Below, piece after piece: positions 17,794-26,203 of a stretch of 64,000 nt of DNA. The notes beneath the pieces were generated by a model, which did no database searches, was not told the DNA's origin, and worked only from the letters and a program-made list of their open reading frames with translations. The DNA is taken from NCBI GenBank assembly GCA_963715635.1, contig OY970261.1, positions 3,906,001 through 3,970,000 of the forward strand, in the 5' to 3' direction. Each line of letters opens with the position of its first letter. Within the stretch, counting starts at the first letter, position 1. This DNA comes from JAPKZH01 sp963715635. Its GTDB lineage: Bacteria; Acidobacteriota; Aminicenantia; Aminicenantales; UBA4085. A program made the position numbers and the translations under genes.

Positions 17794-18882
17794 ATGCGCA
17801 GCCTTCTTCTCGACGGAGAGATCCGCGAAGACAACCTCCTCGCCTGTTACTTTTTCCATGGCGAGGAGATGTTCTTGGCCCAGCAGTTTATCCGCGACCT
17901 GAAGAAAACCCTCATCACTCCCGATCTGCAAAACATCAGCGTGGAGAGGTTTGCCCTTGAAGAAACCAACTGGCGGGAGATCCTGGATGTGGCGCGGACG
18001 ATGCCTTTCTTTTTCTCACCCTGGCGCATCCTTGTCGTCGAAATTTCCGCGGCCGACAAAGAGGAGCTGACCGCCGTCGAGCAAAAAAGCCTGAAAGACT
18101 ATTTTGATTCGCCGACGGCCAGGACCGTTTTCGTCGTCTGTTTTGCCGGGAAGGTGCGCAAGAGCAAGCCGCTGTTTAAAGTCTTCTCCTCGCTCCCCTC
18201 GTCCGTGGCTTTTGTCAAGGAATTGAAGCCCCTCAAAAATGAAGCTCTCTTCACCTGGGTTGACGGCAAATTGGCCGCCGCGGAGAAGCGGGTGACGTCG
18301 GAAGCCGTCAACCGACTGCTGGAGGTCACGGGCAATGATCTCCAAAGCTTGGACAACGAGCTGGAAAAGCTTGTGACCTACGTTGGGGAAAAGAAGGTCA
18401 TCGAGCTTTCCGACGTCAACCAGGCCTCGGATTGGGTTAAGAATTTTTTTGAATGGGAGTTAGCCGCAAGCCTGGAGCAGGCCGACCTCAAACAAAGCCT
18501 GGTCATTCTCAAAACCCTGTTTACCGAAGGGGCCAAGCCCGAATACATCCTGGGGGTTTTGGGCAGTTTTTTCCGGGACATCCTGATGGCCAAAGCCTGG
18601 CTCCGGGAGAAAAAAAAGGACAAGCGGGAGATTTTCCACGAATTAAAACCTCGCATCTCGGAGAAATACGGGAAATTTTACATGGACAAATTCCGGGAGT
18701 TCTTTTCTTTGGTCGAGCGTCTGACGCAAAAAGAGCTGCTGGCTTTGATTTCCGATCTGGAGCAGATGGATCTCAAGATCAAGACGACAGACGTCGAGGA
18801 GCAAACGCTTTTTGAGAGCTTCTTCTATGAATACTGCCGCGGGCAGAAAAAAGAAGGGATCACTTGGCAGGGGAGGGGTTGA
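17794..18882 (+). CDS. holA: DNA polymerase III delta subunit
   Basis: A 362-aa clamp-loader subunit that opens the sliding clamp. The early CYFFHGEEMFLAQQFI pattern, the central EAVNRLLEVTGNDLQSLDNELEKLVTYVG (about residues 168-196) and the LEQADLKQSLVILKTLFTEGAKPEYILGVLGSFFRDI segment are typical of the family. Its position after lptE agrees with the usual gene order. The 3' end overlaps the convergent rpsT gene by 23 bases. The delta-prime partner holB is at 50466. Confidence 0.93.
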   Translation: MRSLLLDGEIREDNLLACYFFHGEEMFLAQQFIRDLKKTLITPDLQNISVERFALEETNWREILDVARTMPFFFSPWRILVVEISAADKEELTAVEQKSLKDYFDSPTARTVFVVCFAGKVRKSKPLFKVFSSLPSSVAFVKELKPLKNEALFTWVDGKLAAAEKRVTSEAVNRLLEVTGNDLQSLDNELEKLVTYVGEKKVIELSDVNQASDWVKNFFEWELAASLEQADLKQSLVILKTLFTEGAKPEYILGVLGSFFRDILMAKAWLREKKKDKREIFHELKPRISEKYGKFYMDKFREFFSLVERLTQKELLALISDLEQMDLKIKTTDVEEQTLFESFFYEYCRGQKKEGITWQGRG

Positions 18883-19138
18883 TCAACTCCACCTGACGGC
18901 TGAGCCGCGATTTATACCGGGCCCCCGTGTTCTTGTGGATGGCCCCTTTTTTAACGGTCCTGTCGATCGTCGAAAAAACTTCGGGCAGGAGCTTTTTGGC
19001 GTTCTCCTTGTCCTTGCTTTCAATCATCGTCCTCAATCTTTTGATTTGAGTCCGGAGGGTTGACTTGTTGCTTTTGTTGATCGCGGTCCTTCGCACGCTG
19101 CGTCGGTGCTGACGGACGGCCGATGGATGATGAGCCAT
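18860..19138 (-). CDS. rpsT: 30S ribosomal protein S20
   Basis: A 92-aa, strongly basic, all-helical protein that binds the 5' domain of 16S rRNA. The hallmarks are MAHHPSAVRQHRRSVRRTAINKSNKS at the start and ...TIDRTVKKGAIHKNTGARYKSRLSR near the end. AGGAG precedes the ATG by 6 bases and the gene has its own promoter. It converges on holA and overlaps it tail to tail by 23 bases. The insertion sequence begins only 26 bases upstream of the promoter's -35 box. Confidence 0.97.
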   Translation of the reverse strand: MAHHPSAVRQHRRSVRRTAINKSNKSTLRTQIKRLRTMIESKDKENAKKLLPEVFSTIDRTVKKGAIHKNTGARYKSRLSRQVELINPSPAK

Positions 19139-19162
19139 TGTGATCTCCTCTTAAGGCGAATT

Positions 19163-19191
19163 ATGATAAAATATCTTCCCCCTAAAGTCAA
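19163..19191 (-). promoter_or_regulatory. promoter of rpsT
   Basis: Minus strand: TTGACT (19191-19186), 17 bases, TATCAT (19168-19163), then a short leader carrying AGGAG before the ATG at 19138. Confidence 0.65.
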
Positions 19192-19216
19192 CTGGCCGCA
19201 TTGAATCATCTAATAT

Positions 19217-19257
19217 GTAACCGAGCGAGGATCGATTGAATCACGAAAAAGGTAACC
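19217..19257 (+). repeat. left terminal inverted repeat of the insertion sequence
   Basis: Begins GTAACCGAG and ends AAAAAGGTAACC. It pairs with 20484-20524 in reverse complement over the full 41 bases, with mismatches mainly between the two conserved blocks. Confidence 0.8.
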
Positions 19258-19290
19258 GAAGGGCGAAAAGATAGCGGTTAAAATGGAAGA

Positions 19291-20532
19291 ATGGACATGC
19301 GAGCACGAAACCAATATCTGAGCACTTTGCTGGAACGGTATTTGAAGGCTGGCAAGGCCCGGAAAGGCGAACTTCTGGATGAGTACTGCCGGAACACGGG
19401 GCAGAACCGGAAATATGTCATTCGCAAGATCTGCCGAATGGCCTTCGGTCCTCCCCGGGTGAGGAAGAAGAGAGCGAGCTTTTATGGACGGGATGTCCGG
19501 GTCGCCCTGGAGGCGCTCTGGAAGATCTTTGACTTTCCCTGTGGCCAGAGGTTAGCGCCGATCGTGCGAGCGGAGTTGGACAGGCTTCGGAGGTTGAAGG
19601 AACTGGATCTCACCCAGCCTACGGCTGAGAAGCTGCGGAGGGTCAGCTCGGCGACGATCGATCGGCTGTTGAGGCCGAAAAAGGGGGAGTTAAGGGATCG
19701 TCGGCGCTATGGGTCTCGGGGAGCGAACCTGATCTCCAAGAAGATCCCCCTGAGGATGACGGACTGGGAGACCAGCCGAGTGGGGTATCTGGAAATGGAC
19801 TTGGTCTTGCATTGCGGGGTCTCGACGGATGGGGAGTATGTGCATAGCCTTTCGACCATGGAGATCTCGACGGGCTGGTGGGAGGGGGAAGCGGTGATGG
19901 GGAGAGCCCAGAGCCGGATCTTCAACGCTCTCAAGGAGATCCGAGAACGATCGCCCTTCGCCTGGCTGGGCATCGACTCCGATAACGATAATGCCTTCAT
20001 CAATGACCAGCTTTATCGCTACAGCCAGGACCAGCACTTGGAGTTCACCCGCTCTCGGCCGTATCGGAAAAATGACAACGCCTATATCGAACAGAAGAAC
20101 TTCACCCATATCCGCAAGCCGCTGGGCTACTTGAGGTACGATACACCGGAGGAGATGTGTCTGATCCAGGATCTTTACCGGCATGATCTAAGGTTATACA
20201 AGAACTTCTTCCAGCCGGTGATGAAGCTCGTGCGGAAGGAACGGCTCGGGGGCCATCTCCAAAGAGTCTACGATACCCCGAAGACTCCTTATGAGAGGCT
20301 GATGGAGTCGAATCAGATAGCCCCTCAGAGGGCCAAAGAACTTCGGCAGATATACCTCAGCCTGAATCCTGCAGAACTCAAGAGGCAGATCGACAAAAAA
20401 CTATCCAGACTTTTCGAGCTCTACCAGAAGAAAAAAAAGAGTTCACTTACGATCAACCCATATAAAAAACTGGAGCCTTCCATGGTTACCTTTTATATGA
20501 TTCAACAGCCCGAATCTCGGTTACCTAGATAA
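19291..20532 (+). CDS. IS transposase, rve-type DDE integrase fold
   Basis: A 413-aa transposase. The N-terminal third is helical and DNA-binding in character (LLERYLKAGKARKGELLDEYC, RKYVIRKICRM). The catalytic core has a likely first Asp in GYLEMDLVLHCG (near residue 170), a second in GIDSDNDNAFIN (near 231) and the Glu in NDNAYIEQKNFTHIRKPLGY (near 266), with the usual FTRSRPYRKND before it. The C-terminal quarter is basic. Length and core look intact, so the element may still move. The stop codon lies 5 bases beyond the right repeat, so the protein's last residues are encoded by the repeat itself and adjoining target DNA. Confidence 0.88.
   Translation: MDMRARNQYLSTLLERYLKAGKARKGELLDEYCRNTGQNRKYVIRKICRMAFGPPRVRKKRASFYGRDVRVALEALWKIFDFPCGQRLAPIVRAELDRLRRLKELDLTQPTAEKLRRVSSATIDRLLRPKKGELRDRRRYGSRGANLISKKIPLRMTDWETSRVGYLEMDLVLHCGVSTDGEYVHSLSTMEISTGWWEGEAVMGRAQSRIFNALKEIRERSPFAWLGIDSDNDNAFINDQLYRYSQDQHLEFTRSRPYRKNDNAYIEQKNFTHIRKPLGYLRYDTPEEMCLIQDLYRHDLRLYKNFFQPVMKLVRKERLGGHLQRVYDTPKTPYERLMESNQIAPQRAKELRQIYLSLNPAELKRQIDKKLSRLFELYQKKKKSSLTINPYKKLEPSMVTFYMIQQPESRLPR
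20484..20524 (+). repeat. right terminal inverted repeat of the insertion sequence
   Basis: Begins GGTTACCTTTT and ends CTCGGTTAC, the reverse complement of the left repeat ends. It lies inside the last codons of the transposase gene. Confidence 0.8.
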
Positions 20533-20653
20533 ATGATTTGACACGCTGGCCCCAGGGCGGGCGGATTCGGCCGATTGAGGAGTTTTTGAGCTGAAGGACG
20601 AGAAAGACCGCGACCGGAGCAATCACAAACGGCTGCTGAGATCGACTCTTGTC

Positions 20654-22198
20654 GTGGCGGCCCCGACGCTTTTGAGCCGCATCCTGGGGTACGTCCGGGA
20701 CTATTTTCAGGCTGTCTTTCTGGGGACCTCGAGGGGGGCCGATGCCTTCACCATCGCCTATATCATTCCCAATCTGTTGAGGCGGCTGACCGGCGAAGGC
20801 GCCATGACCGCGGCCTTCGTCCCGGTATTTACCCAGGCCAAAAAGGAAAAATCCAAGGAGGAGCTTTGGCGGTTCGCCAATTATTTCTTTTTTGACCTGA
20901 CCGTGGTCATGGCCGCGCTGACCATCCTGGGGATCATCTTTTCACCCCTCCTGGTTAAGATCATCGGCTTCGGGTTCAAGGGCATCCAGGGCAAATGGGA
21001 ATTGACGGTCATCCTCACCAGGATGATGTTCCCCTATATCTTCTTTATCAGCCTAGCCGCGCTGGCCATGGGAATCCTCAACTCGTTTCACCGGTTTTTT
21101 GTCCCGGCCCTAACACCCGTCCTTCTCAATCTCTGCATCATCGGACTGGCCGTGCTTTTTGCCGGGAAGGCCAAGGAGCCGGCCTCCATTTTCGCCGCTG
21201 GCGTGCTCCTGGGTGGCTTCTGCCAGCTCGCCTTTCAGCTCCCGTTTCTCTGGAAGCAGGGCATGCGCTTCAAGTTTGGGCTTTCCTTCACTCATCCGGG
21301 GATTCGCAAAGTCGTGAAACTCACCATCCCCGGCGTCCTCGGCGTCGGCATCTATCAAGTGAATTTTGCCATCAGCCGGGCGTTTGCCTCCGCCCTGGAG
21401 GAGGGCAGCGTGGCCTCCCTCTATTATTCCTCGAGGGTCCAGGAACTCACGCTGGGGATTTTTTCTATCGCCCTGTCCATCGCCCTGCTGCCCGCTTTTT
21501 CTGAACAGGCGGCCGTGGACGATATTCCGGGCATGAAAAGGACGCTCGGCTTTTCTCTGAAGCTCATTTTCCTGGTCAGTTGGCCGGCCGCCGCAGGCCT
21601 GCTCGTCCTCAACAAGCCCATCATCCAGGTCCTTTTCCAGCATGGGCTTTTTAACGCTCAATCCACGAGCATGACGGCGTCCTGCCTGCTGTACTTTTCC
21701 TTAAGTCTTCCTTTTATCTCCGGCGTCAAAATTTTAGCCCCGGCATTCTTTTCGCTGAAAGACACCCGGACGCCCGTCATCATCGCCTTCTTCGTCATGG
21801 CCGTTTACATCCTGTCCTCCTTTCTTTTGATGGGCCCGCTGAGAGTTGGAGGAATTGCCCTGGCTTTGTCTCTCTCTCAGGTTGTGAATTTCCTGGCGTT
21901 GTTTTATTATCTGGAGAGAAAAATCGGGAGGATCGAGAAAAAAAGATTCCTGGCCTCGGCCGTCAAATCCTGCCTGGCCGCAGGCATGATGGGCGCCGCC
22001 GTCTGGCTGTTCATCGGCCGCTTCGATTTTGCCGGCCTGAGCTTTGTCCAACAAGCGGGCCTGTTGTTTTCAGCGATTGTCACAGGCCTTGCTTTTTATA
22101 TCGGCGTTAGCGTTTTGATCAACCGGGAGGACATGAGGGGCTTGAAGAACCTGTTGCTGAAGAAAAAGGCCGAAAAAGACCCTGAGAGAGTGGGATGA
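20654..22198 (+). CDS. murJ: MurJ lipid II flippase
   Basis: A 514-aa (from GTG 20654) multi-pass membrane protein of the MurJ/MviN family that flips lipid II across the inner membrane for peptidoglycan synthesis. TLLSRILGYVRDYFQAVFLG, GADAFTIAYIIPNLLRRLTGEGAMTAAFVPVF and FFSLKDTRTPV are hallmark stretches. GTG 20654 is the first standard start codon, but the frame is open back to 20579. The residues before it (RLLRSTLVVA) match the normal MurJ N-terminus, so translation may really begin at CTG 20591, which has GAGGAG 8 bases upstream. The insertion sequence ends about 70 bases upstream, so the native 5' region may have been altered. dtd overlaps its stop by 4 bases. Confidence 0.92.
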   Translation: MAAPTLLSRILGYVRDYFQAVFLGTSRGADAFTIAYIIPNLLRRLTGEGAMTAAFVPVFTQAKKEKSKEELWRFANYFFFDLTVVMAALTILGIIFSPLLVKIIGFGFKGIQGKWELTVILTRMMFPYIFFISLAALAMGILNSFHRFFVPALTPVLLNLCIIGLAVLFAGKAKEPASIFAAGVLLGGFCQLAFQLPFLWKQGMRFKFGLSFTHPGIRKVVKLTIPGVLGVGIYQVNFAISRAFASALEEGSVASLYYSSRVQELTLGIFSIALSIALLPAFSEQAAVDDIPGMKRTLGFSLKLIFLVSWPAAAGLLVLNKPIIQVLFQHGLFNAQSTSMTASCLLYFSLSLPFISGVKILAPAFFSLKDTRTPVIIAFFVMAVYILSSFLLMGPLRVGGIALALSLSQVVNFLALFYYLERKIGRIEKKRFLASAVKSCLAAGMMGAAVWLFIGRFDFAGLSFVQQAGLLFSAIVTGLAFYIGVSVLINREDMRGLKNLLLKKKAEKDPERVG

Positions 22199-22647
22199 AA
22201 ATCGTTTTGCAAAGAGTTAAACGGGCCTCCGTAGGGGTGGATGGCAAGGTCGCGGGGGAGATCGGCAAAGGCATTTGCCTTCTCGTGGGTATTGAAAAGG
22301 GCGACACTCCCGAAGATGTTGAATTCCTGGCGCGGAAAACCGTGGAGCTCAGGATCTTTCCCGACCAGGAAGGAAAGATGAACCTGTCCCTGGCCGAGGT
22401 TCAGGGGGAGGTGCTGGCGGTCTCCCAATTCACCCTTACCGCCTCTGTGAGAAAGGGGCGGAGGCCAAGCTTCGACAATGCCGAAAGTCCCGAGCGGGCC
22501 GCGGCGCTCTTTGATGATTTCGTTGGACTCATCCGGCAGAGCGGGCTGAAGGTGGCCACCGGCGTTTTTCAGGCCTTGATGGAGGTCCAGATCGTCAACG
22601 ATGGCCCTGTGACTTTCATTCTCGATTCAAAAAAACAGTCTCCCTGA
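22195..22647 (+). CDS. dtd: D-aminoacyl-tRNA deacylase
   Basis: A 150-aa enzyme that hydrolyses D-amino acids (and glycine mischarged on tRNA-Ala) from tRNA. It starts MKIVLQRVKRASVGVDGKVAGEIGKG, has the catalytic-site motif SQFTL (near residue 79) and the second signature NDGPVTFILDS near the end. The length is typical. The ATG overlaps the murJ stop (ATGA), indicating translational coupling. Confidence 0.95.
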   Translation: MKIVLQRVKRASVGVDGKVAGEIGKGICLLVGIEKGDTPEDVEFLARKTVELRIFPDQEGKMNLSLAEVQGEVLAVSQFTLTASVRKGRRPSFDNAESPERAAALFDDFVGLIRQSGLKVATGVFQALMEVQIVNDGPVTFILDSKKQSP

Positions 22648-22689
22648 CAGGACCCATGATTCTTGTTGCCCAAAAAAAGACGTTGGTTT

Positions 22690-23277
22690 TTAGCTGAATT
22701 TTAAGTCGCAGACCTTGTCCAGGGCTTCTTGGGCCGCTTTCCTCACGTAGAGGCTGCTGTCTTTGGCCATGCGGACGAGAAGCGCCCGGGCCTCTGGTCC
22801 CCCAATCTCTCCCAAGGCTCCGGCCGCGCACCGCCGGACATCGACATTCGGGTCGTCCAGGACAAGCTTGATGTATTTGGCTGCGTCGGCGTATTTTTTC
22901 AGGCTCAGAATCCTGAGGGCGGCGCTTTTCGCATACCATGGGGGACGGGCGAGCTTCTGGTATATTTTTTGGACGGGCCAATCATCGCGCTGAGCCAATT
23001 CTTTCACGGCAATGTCCCGGATGTCTTCGTTCGGGCTAGACAGAAGTTCCAGGAAGACGGTCGACACCCAGGGCAGCCGGAGCCGGGCGATTGTCTTCAG
23101 CATCCGGAGCTTCTTCTGCTTGTTCTGAAGGATATCGATTTTTCTGAGGACGGCCCCGGAAATGGCGTGGATGTCCGGCTCCTTGGTTTTGGGAATATGA
23201 AGGCCCTCATAGACCTTCAGGCTCTGTTCGCTGAGTTCGGGTTCTTCCGGCTGGGAACGCCTTAAAAACTTGATCAC
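22690..23277 (-). CDS. HEAT-repeat protein
   Basis: A 195-aa soluble protein. Its C-terminal two thirds contain four or five HEAT-type helical pairs; clear examples are VFLELLSSPNEDIRDIAVKELAQRD, IKLVLDDPNVDVRRCAAGALGEIG and LLVRMAKDSSLYVRKAAQEALDKV. Such repeats usually form a curved protein-binding surface. The first 45 residues are charged. It is the last gene after ribBA (7-base gap) and is probably co-transcribed with the riboflavin genes, although nothing in it suggests a flavin role. Partner unknown. Confidence 0.7.
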   Translation of the reverse strand: MIKFLRRSQPEEPELSEQSLKVYEGLHIPKTKEPDIHAISGAVLRKIDILQNKQKKLRMLKTIARLRLPWVSTVFLELLSSPNEDIRDIAVKELAQRDDWPVQKIYQKLARPPWYAKSAALRILSLKKYADAAKYIKLVLDDPNVDVRRCAAGALGEIGGPEARALLVRMAKDSSLYVRKAAQEALDKVCDLKFS

Positions 23278-23284
23278 TCTCGTT

Positions 23285-24502
23285 TCAAACCATTTCTAGG
23301 ATATGGCCCATTTTTTCTTTCTTTGTCTTGAGATACTGACGATTGGCTTTGTTCGGCGCGACTTCGATTGGAACCCTGTCCACGATTTCGAGTCCGTAGC
23401 CGGCCAGACCGATGAATTTTCTGGGGTTATTGGTGATCAGCCGGATCTTTTTGACTCCCAGTGAGACCAGGATCTGGGCCCCGATTCCGTAATCCCTCTG
23501 GTCGGGCTTGAAGCCCAGCCTGCGGTTGGCCTCCACGGTATCCACGCCCTTGTCCTGGATCGCGTAGGCCCGGATCTTATTGGTCAGCCCGATGCCCCGC
23601 CCCTCATGGTTGAGGATGTAAAGGATAACGCCCCTGCCTTCTTTTTCGATCATGTCCATGGCGCGATGGAGCTGCTCGCCGCAGTCGCAGCGGCAGGAGC
23701 TGAACGTGTCGCCCGTGAGGCACTGGGAATGGGCCCGGACAAGGAGCGGCACATTCTTATCGATCTCCCCTTTGATGAGGGCGATATAGTTTTCATGATG
23801 GATGATGTCTTCAAAGACCACGATCTGGAAATGGCCGTGTTCCGTGGGAAGGTCGGCCTGGTCGATCTTTTTTATGAGACATTCATTCTTCATCCGGTAC
23901 TTAATCAGGTCGGCGATGGTCAGGACGGGGATGTCGTGCTCTTGGCTGATCATCTCGAGTTCGGGCATTCTGGCCATGGTCCCGTCTTCGTTCATAATCT
24001 CACAGATGACCCCTGCCGGAGTCAGGCCCGCCAACCGGGCCAAGTCCACGGCCGCCTCGGTCTGGCCGGCCCTGTCCAGGACCCCGCCCTCTTTGGCCTG
24101 AAGGGGGAAGATGTGTCCCGGCCTGGCGAGGTCAGTCGGCTTTGTCGCCGGGTCGATGGCGGTCATAACCGTCTTGGCCCGATCGTAGGCCGAGATGCCC
24201 GTCGCGATCCCTTCTTTGGCATCGATCGAGACCGTAAAGGCGGTCTGGAAACGGGCCGTATTGTCCTGGACCATCAGGGGCAGATGAAGTTCCTCCAGCC
24301 GTTCTTTTGTCAGGGGCAAGCAGATTAGCCCCCTCCCGTATTTTGTCATGAAATTGATGATGTCCGGGGTGACTTTTTCTGCCGCGACCATCAGGTCGCC
24401 TTCGTTTTCCCGGTCCTCGTCATCGACGATGATGATGAGCCGGCCGGCTTTAACGGCCGGCAGCGCGTCGTCGACGGAGGCTGTCTTGAATTTTCGTTCC
24501 AT
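23285..24502 (-). CDS. ribBA: bifunctional 3,4-dihydroxy-2-butanone-4-phosphate synthase / GTP cyclohydrolase II
   Basis: A 405-aa fusion giving both precursors of riboflavin. The N-terminal half (about 1-205) makes dihydroxybutanone phosphate from ribulose 5-phosphate; it has DDEDRENEGDLM near residue 27 and RPGHIFPL near 128. The C-terminal half opens the imidazole ring of GTP; it has the zinc site CLTGDTFSSCRCDCGEQL (near 260) and HEGRGIGLTNKIRAYAIQD (near 295). Both active sites appear complete. It is preceded by ribE (9 bases) in the ftsY-ribD-ribE-ribBA operon. Confidence 0.95.
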   Translation of the reverse strand: MERKFKTASVDDALPAVKAGRLIIIVDDEDRENEGDLMVAAEKVTPDIINFMTKYGRGLICLPLTKERLEELHLPLMVQDNTARFQTAFTVSIDAKEGIATGISAYDRAKTVMTAIDPATKPTDLARPGHIFPLQAKEGGVLDRAGQTEAAVDLARLAGLTPAGVICEIMNEDGTMARMPELEMISQEHDIPVLTIADLIKYRMKNECLIKKIDQADLPTEHGHFQIVVFEDIIHHENYIALIKGEIDKNVPLLVRAHSQCLTGDTFSSCRCDCGEQLHRAMDMIEKEGRGVILYILNHEGRGIGLTNKIRAYAIQDKGVDTVEANRRLGFKPDQRDYGIGAQILVSLGVKKIRLITNNPRKFIGLAGYGLEIVDRVPIEVAPNKANRQYLKTKKEKMGHILEMV

Positions 24503-24512
24503 CCGCGTATTC

Positions 24513-25103
24513 CTATCGTTTTCCTTGAGTTATCCAATTATACACGTATTTTCCGATCATGTCACATTCGACGTTGACCGCATTGCCCGTTCGGAGCCCC
24601 GTCAGGTTGGATTTTTCTAGAGTGATAGGGATGAGTTCGACATCGAAAGAAGACGGCCCGAGTGAGGCGACCGTCAGGCTGACCCCATTCACGGCCACCG
24701 AGCCCTTGAGGATGAAATACGGCCGGAATTCCCGGGGCAGGGAAAGCGTCAGCCTTTTGCCGGGTTTCCTGGAAACCATTTTCAGGACTTTGGCCGTAAA
24801 GTCGACGTGCCCGGCCACGAGATGGCCGCTGAGCGGGGAAGAGAGAGTCAGGGCGAGCTCCAGGTTGAGCACGGCTCCCGGCCTGAGCGAGCCCAGAGTG
24901 GTCCGCTGAAGAGTCTCCTGGGAAAGGTTGTAAAAGAGGATGCGGTTTTCTTTGCGGATGAGACTCAGGCAGACTCCGTTGACGTTGACGCTTTCCCCGA
25001 CTTCAAGCTGAGAAGGAATCGTGGGAGCTTCGACCGCCATTTCCTTTTTGCCCAACCGAAAGCCCTTGAACACCCCCGAATGATGAATAATTCCCGTGAA
25101 CAT
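24513..25103 (-). CDS. ribE: riboflavin synthase, alpha chain
   Basis: A 196-aa enzyme that converts two 6,7-dimethyl-8-ribityllumazine molecules into riboflavin. It starts MFTGIIHHSG and contains the two lumazine-binding repeats: the first ends near SHPLSGHLVAGHVD-like SSPLSGHLVAGHVDFTAKV, the second has LKGSVAVNGVSLTVA and NLTGLRTGNAVNVECDMIGKYV. Its start overlaps the ribD stop by one base. The lumazine synthase gene (ribH), commonly next in this order, is not present here. Confidence 0.95.
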   Translation of the reverse strand: MFTGIIHHSGVFKGFRLGKKEMAVEAPTIPSQLEVGESVNVNGVCLSLIRKENRILFYNLSQETLQRTTLGSLRPGAVLNLELALTLSSPLSGHLVAGHVDFTAKVLKMVSRKPGKRLTLSLPREFRPYFILKGSVAVNGVSLTVASLGPSSFDVELIPITLEKSNLTGLRTGNAVNVECDMIGKYVYNWITQGKR

Positions 25104-26203
25104 TAGAGATACCCCTCTGCAATAATATCCTCCCCAAGCTCGAAGGTCGAGAATCGTTTGAGCCGGAGAGTCTCTTTGATGCGATCTGCGCCCCGCCCCC
25201 CATAAAAAGCGACGGCGTTTGCCCCGCCGATGAGCTTTGGGGAGATCGTCAGGATAACCTTATCGACAAGGTTCTTTTCCAAAAGCGATGTTGCAAGCCT
25301 ACCCCCTCCCTCGACCAGGAGGCTGGAGATCTCTTGACTGCCCAGCCGAAGAAGGACCTTTTTGAGGTCGAGATTGAGCGAGATGCCCGGCACGGCGATG
25401 ACCTCGGCGCCTCTTTTCTCCAGGGCCGCCCTTTTTTGCGGAGAGGCCCCTGCGTTTGTGAAGACGAGAATCCTGCCCCGGGAAAGGGTGGAAAGAATTC
25501 GCGCCCGCAGCGGAAAGAGAAGTCCGGGATCGAGAATGACCCTTGTCAGCTTCTTATCGCGCCAATTCGGATGCCGGACCGTAAGCCGCGGGTCGTCTTT
25601 GAGAAGGGTGCCGCCCCCGATCATGAGGGCGTCATATTCTCCGCGCAGCAGGTGGACATACTCTCGCGTCGCTTCCGAGGAAATCCAGCGCGAGTCGAAT
25701 TTTTTTGTCGCCATTTTCCCGTCCAGACTTAGGGCGGCCTTGAGAGTGACAAAGGGGACCTTTTGGGAGATGTACTTGATGTAATTCTCGTTCAAGCGGC
25801 GGTTTCTATCCTCAAGAAGGCCTGTCGAGACCTCGATGCCTGCCCGCTGGAGCTTGGCCACGCCTTTCCTGAAGACTAGGGGGTTGGGGTCAAGAGCGGA
25901 AACGACGACCCTTTTCGGCCTCGCCTGGAGGATCGCATCCGCGCAAGGGGGGGTCCTTCCCCAGTGGACACAGGGCTCAAGGGTCACGTATAGCGTTCCG
26001 TTTTTTGTCCTGCTTCCGGCCCGTCGGAGGGCGACGATCTCGGCGTGGGGCTTCCCGGCCCCTTCATGATATCCGTGGCCGACGATGATTCCGTTTTTGA
26101 CGACGAGCGCTCCGACATAGGGGTTGGGGCTGGCCTGCCCCAAAGCCTTCTCGGCCAGGCCGTAGGCCATTTCAAGATACGCAAAATCCAGCAAATTGTT
26201 CAT
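25103..26203 (-). CDS. ribD: bifunctional riboflavin deaminase/reductase
   Basis: A 366-aa protein performing the second and third steps of riboflavin synthesis. The N-terminal deaminase carries the zinc motif HAEIVALRRAG (near residue 53) and TLYVTLEPCVHWGRTPPCADAI (near 72). The C-terminal reductase domain (about 150-366) has SLDGKMA, RWISSEATREYVHLLRGEYDALMIGGGT and LLVEGGGRLATSLL. Both domains are full length. The ATG overlaps the ftsY stop by 4 bases, leaving no leader for an FMN riboswitch. Confidence 0.94.
   Translation of the reverse strand: MNNLLDFAYLEMAYGLAEKALGQASPNPYVGALVVKNGIIVGHGYHEGAGKPHAEIVALRRAGSRTKNGTLYVTLEPCVHWGRTPPCADAILQARPKRVVVSALDPNPLVFRKGVAKLQRAGIEVSTGLLEDRNRRLNENYIKYISQKVPFVTLKAALSLDGKMATKKFDSRWISSEATREYVHLLRGEYDALMIGGGTLLKDDPRLTVRHPNWRDKKLTRVILDPGLLFPLRARILSTLSRGRILVFTNAGASPQKRAALEKRGAEVIAVPGISLNLDLKKVLLRLGSQEISSLLVEGGGRLATSLLEKNLVDKVILTISPKLIGGANAVAFYGGRGADRIKETLRLKRFSTFELGEDIIAEGYL

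Larger units (their letters stand above)
19217..20524 (+). mobile_element. insertion sequence with 41-bp terminal inverted repeats and one DDE transposase
   Basis: A 1308-bp element bounded by two imperfect 41-bp inverted repeats of identical length. The outer block GTAACCGAG and an inner block ending in AAAAGGTAACC are exact in both arms, with TTGAATCA conserved between them. It encodes a single complete transposase. No clear target-site duplication was found: the flanks read CTAATAT on the left and CTAGATA on the right. The family is not assigned; the transposase resembles rve-type elements of the IS481/ISNCY kind. Confidence 0.85.

Noticed and set aside
19205..20535. Target-site duplication flanking the insertion sequence
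   Set aside because: Flanks CTAATAT and CTAGATA share only a few bases; no convincing direct repeat of any length was found.
20538..20570. murJ promoter starting with TTGACA next to the IS end
   Set aside because: No -10-like hexamer occurs 15-19 bases downstream; the following sequence is G/C-rich.
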